Shown piece after piece: positions 7,149-7,649 of a stretch of 7,649 nucleotides of DNA. Location of the stretch: positions 15,209-22,857 of the forward strand of contig DCGD01000013.1 of NCBI GenBank assembly GCA_002315195.1. Reading direction: 5' to 3'. Below the pieces are notes generated by a model that did not search any database, was not told where the DNA came from, and saw nothing but the letters and a program-made list of their open reading frames with translations. The DNA comes from Prevotellaceae bacterium UBA1787. Lineage in GTDB: Bacteria; Bacteroidota; Bacteroidia; Bacteroidales; Bacteroidaceae. Each line of letters begins with the position of its first letter. Within the stretch, counting starts at the first letter, position 1. A program made the position numbers and the translations under genes.

Positions 7149-7649
7149 TTATTCTTCGTACTTCTTTACAATGACACATGCGTTATGTCCTCCGAAACCG
7201 AACGTGTTGCTTAAAGCGGCGCGAACGGTGCGTTTTTGGGCTTTATTGAACGTGAAATTCAAATGATAATCAATGGCTTCATCCTTGTCGTCGTCGGCGT
7301 GATTGATGGTTGGTGGAACAACATCGTCCTTTACCGCCATAAGACTGAAGAATGCTTCCAATGCGCCCGCGGCACCCAACAAATGTCCCGTCATGGATTT
7401 GGTCGAACTGATGTTCAACTTGTAGGCATGCTCACCGAAAACCTCCTTAATCGCCTTCGCTTCCGAAATGTCACCTACCGGTGTTGACGTTCCATGCACG
7501 TTGATATAGTCAATATCCTCCGGTTTCATTCCTGCATCGTTCAATGCCGCATTCATCACGAGGACGGCGCCGAGACCCTCTGGATGTGAAGCCGTGAGAT
7601 GATAAGCATCGGCAGACGTACCGCTACCGGCGATTTCCCCATATATGCG
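7149..7649 (-). CDS. fabF: Beta-ketoacyl-ACP synthase II, C-terminal part
   Basis: This condensing enzyme elongates acyl-ACP with malonyl-ACP in type II fatty acid synthesis in the cytoplasm. The frame is open to the window edge, so only the last 166 residues are seen; the active-site cysteine and the start lie outside. Visible residues include the catalytic histidine in NVHGTSTP (H52 of this fragment, E. coli H303), the lysine and second histidine in [15 protein letters not shown] (K84 and H89, E. coli K335 and H340), and the gating-phenylalanine loop NTFGFGGHN near the end. The stop codon is 16 bp before the rnc start, and the two are probably cotranscribed. FabB is the closest alternative, but the [11 protein letters not shown] form and the rnc neighbour favour FabF. 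Confidence 0.95.
   Translation of the reverse strand, partial: RIYGEIAGSGTSADAYHLTASHPEGLGAVLVMNAALNDAGMKPEDIDYINVHGTSTPVGDISEAKAIKEVFGEHAYKLNISSTKSMTGHLLGAAGALEAFFSLMAVKDDVVPPTINHADDDKDEAIDYHLNFTFNKAQKRTVRAALSNTFGFGGHNACVIVKKYEE

Noticed and set aside
7149..7559. A short separate fabF-like gene starting with GTG at 7559
   Set aside because: The frame continues to the window edge and encodes matching FabF sequence, so this is an internal Val codon of a gene cut by the window.

Overview
This window looks like a stretch of a Bacteroidota chromosome, most likely Bacteroidales. The reasons are the fabF-rnc gene order, the absence of Shine-Dalgarno sequences before any visible start codon, a large lipoprotein glycosidase of a type common in gut Bacteroidales, and proteins that resemble those of that group. 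This is a judgement from gene content and protein sequence; no database search was possible. The window is almost entirely coding and has no gene-free stretch longer than about 45 bases.

The left part (1-2184, + strand) holds two tandem genes for NhaC-family sodium/proton antiporters. The first is cut by the window start: its frame is open from base 1, and the ATG at 79 is internal. The second is complete (439 residues). The two proteins align without a gap over 265 residues at a constant DNA offset of 1350 bp, with 181 identical residues (about 68%). They are an old tandem duplication whose copies have diverged, most of all in one loop/membrane segment.

The rest (2165-7649, - strand) is a tight run of five genes, read from right to left. 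They are fabF (3' end only, fatty acid elongation), rnc (RNase III), folB (dihydroneopterin aldolase, folate synthesis), a free-standing B3/B4 tRNA-editing-type domain protein, and a 1014-residue lipoprotein with a GH123-like (DUF6067-type) glycosidase architecture. Spacings are 16, -14, 18 and 17 bp, so they are probably cotranscribed. Four are cytoplasmic housekeeping-type genes; the fifth is an exported carbohydrate-active lipoprotein with no transporter or regulator of glycan use visible beside it.

The two converging transcription units overlap at their 3' ends by 20 bp. Just beyond the stop codon of the glycosidase gene, and inside the last codons of the second antiporter gene, lies a 14-bp perfect hairpin that extends to 18 bp with one bulge. 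It is the best candidate terminator in the window. The homologous place in the first antiporter copy has no such hairpin.

I see no RNA gene, insertion sequence, CRISPR array, phage gene or clear new defence or regulatory system. The observations most worth following are the terminator-like hairpin inside a coding end, the uncharacterised glycosidase and its place in a housekeeping operon, the orphan B3/B4 protein, and an Asn at a usual metal-ligand Asp position of RNase III.
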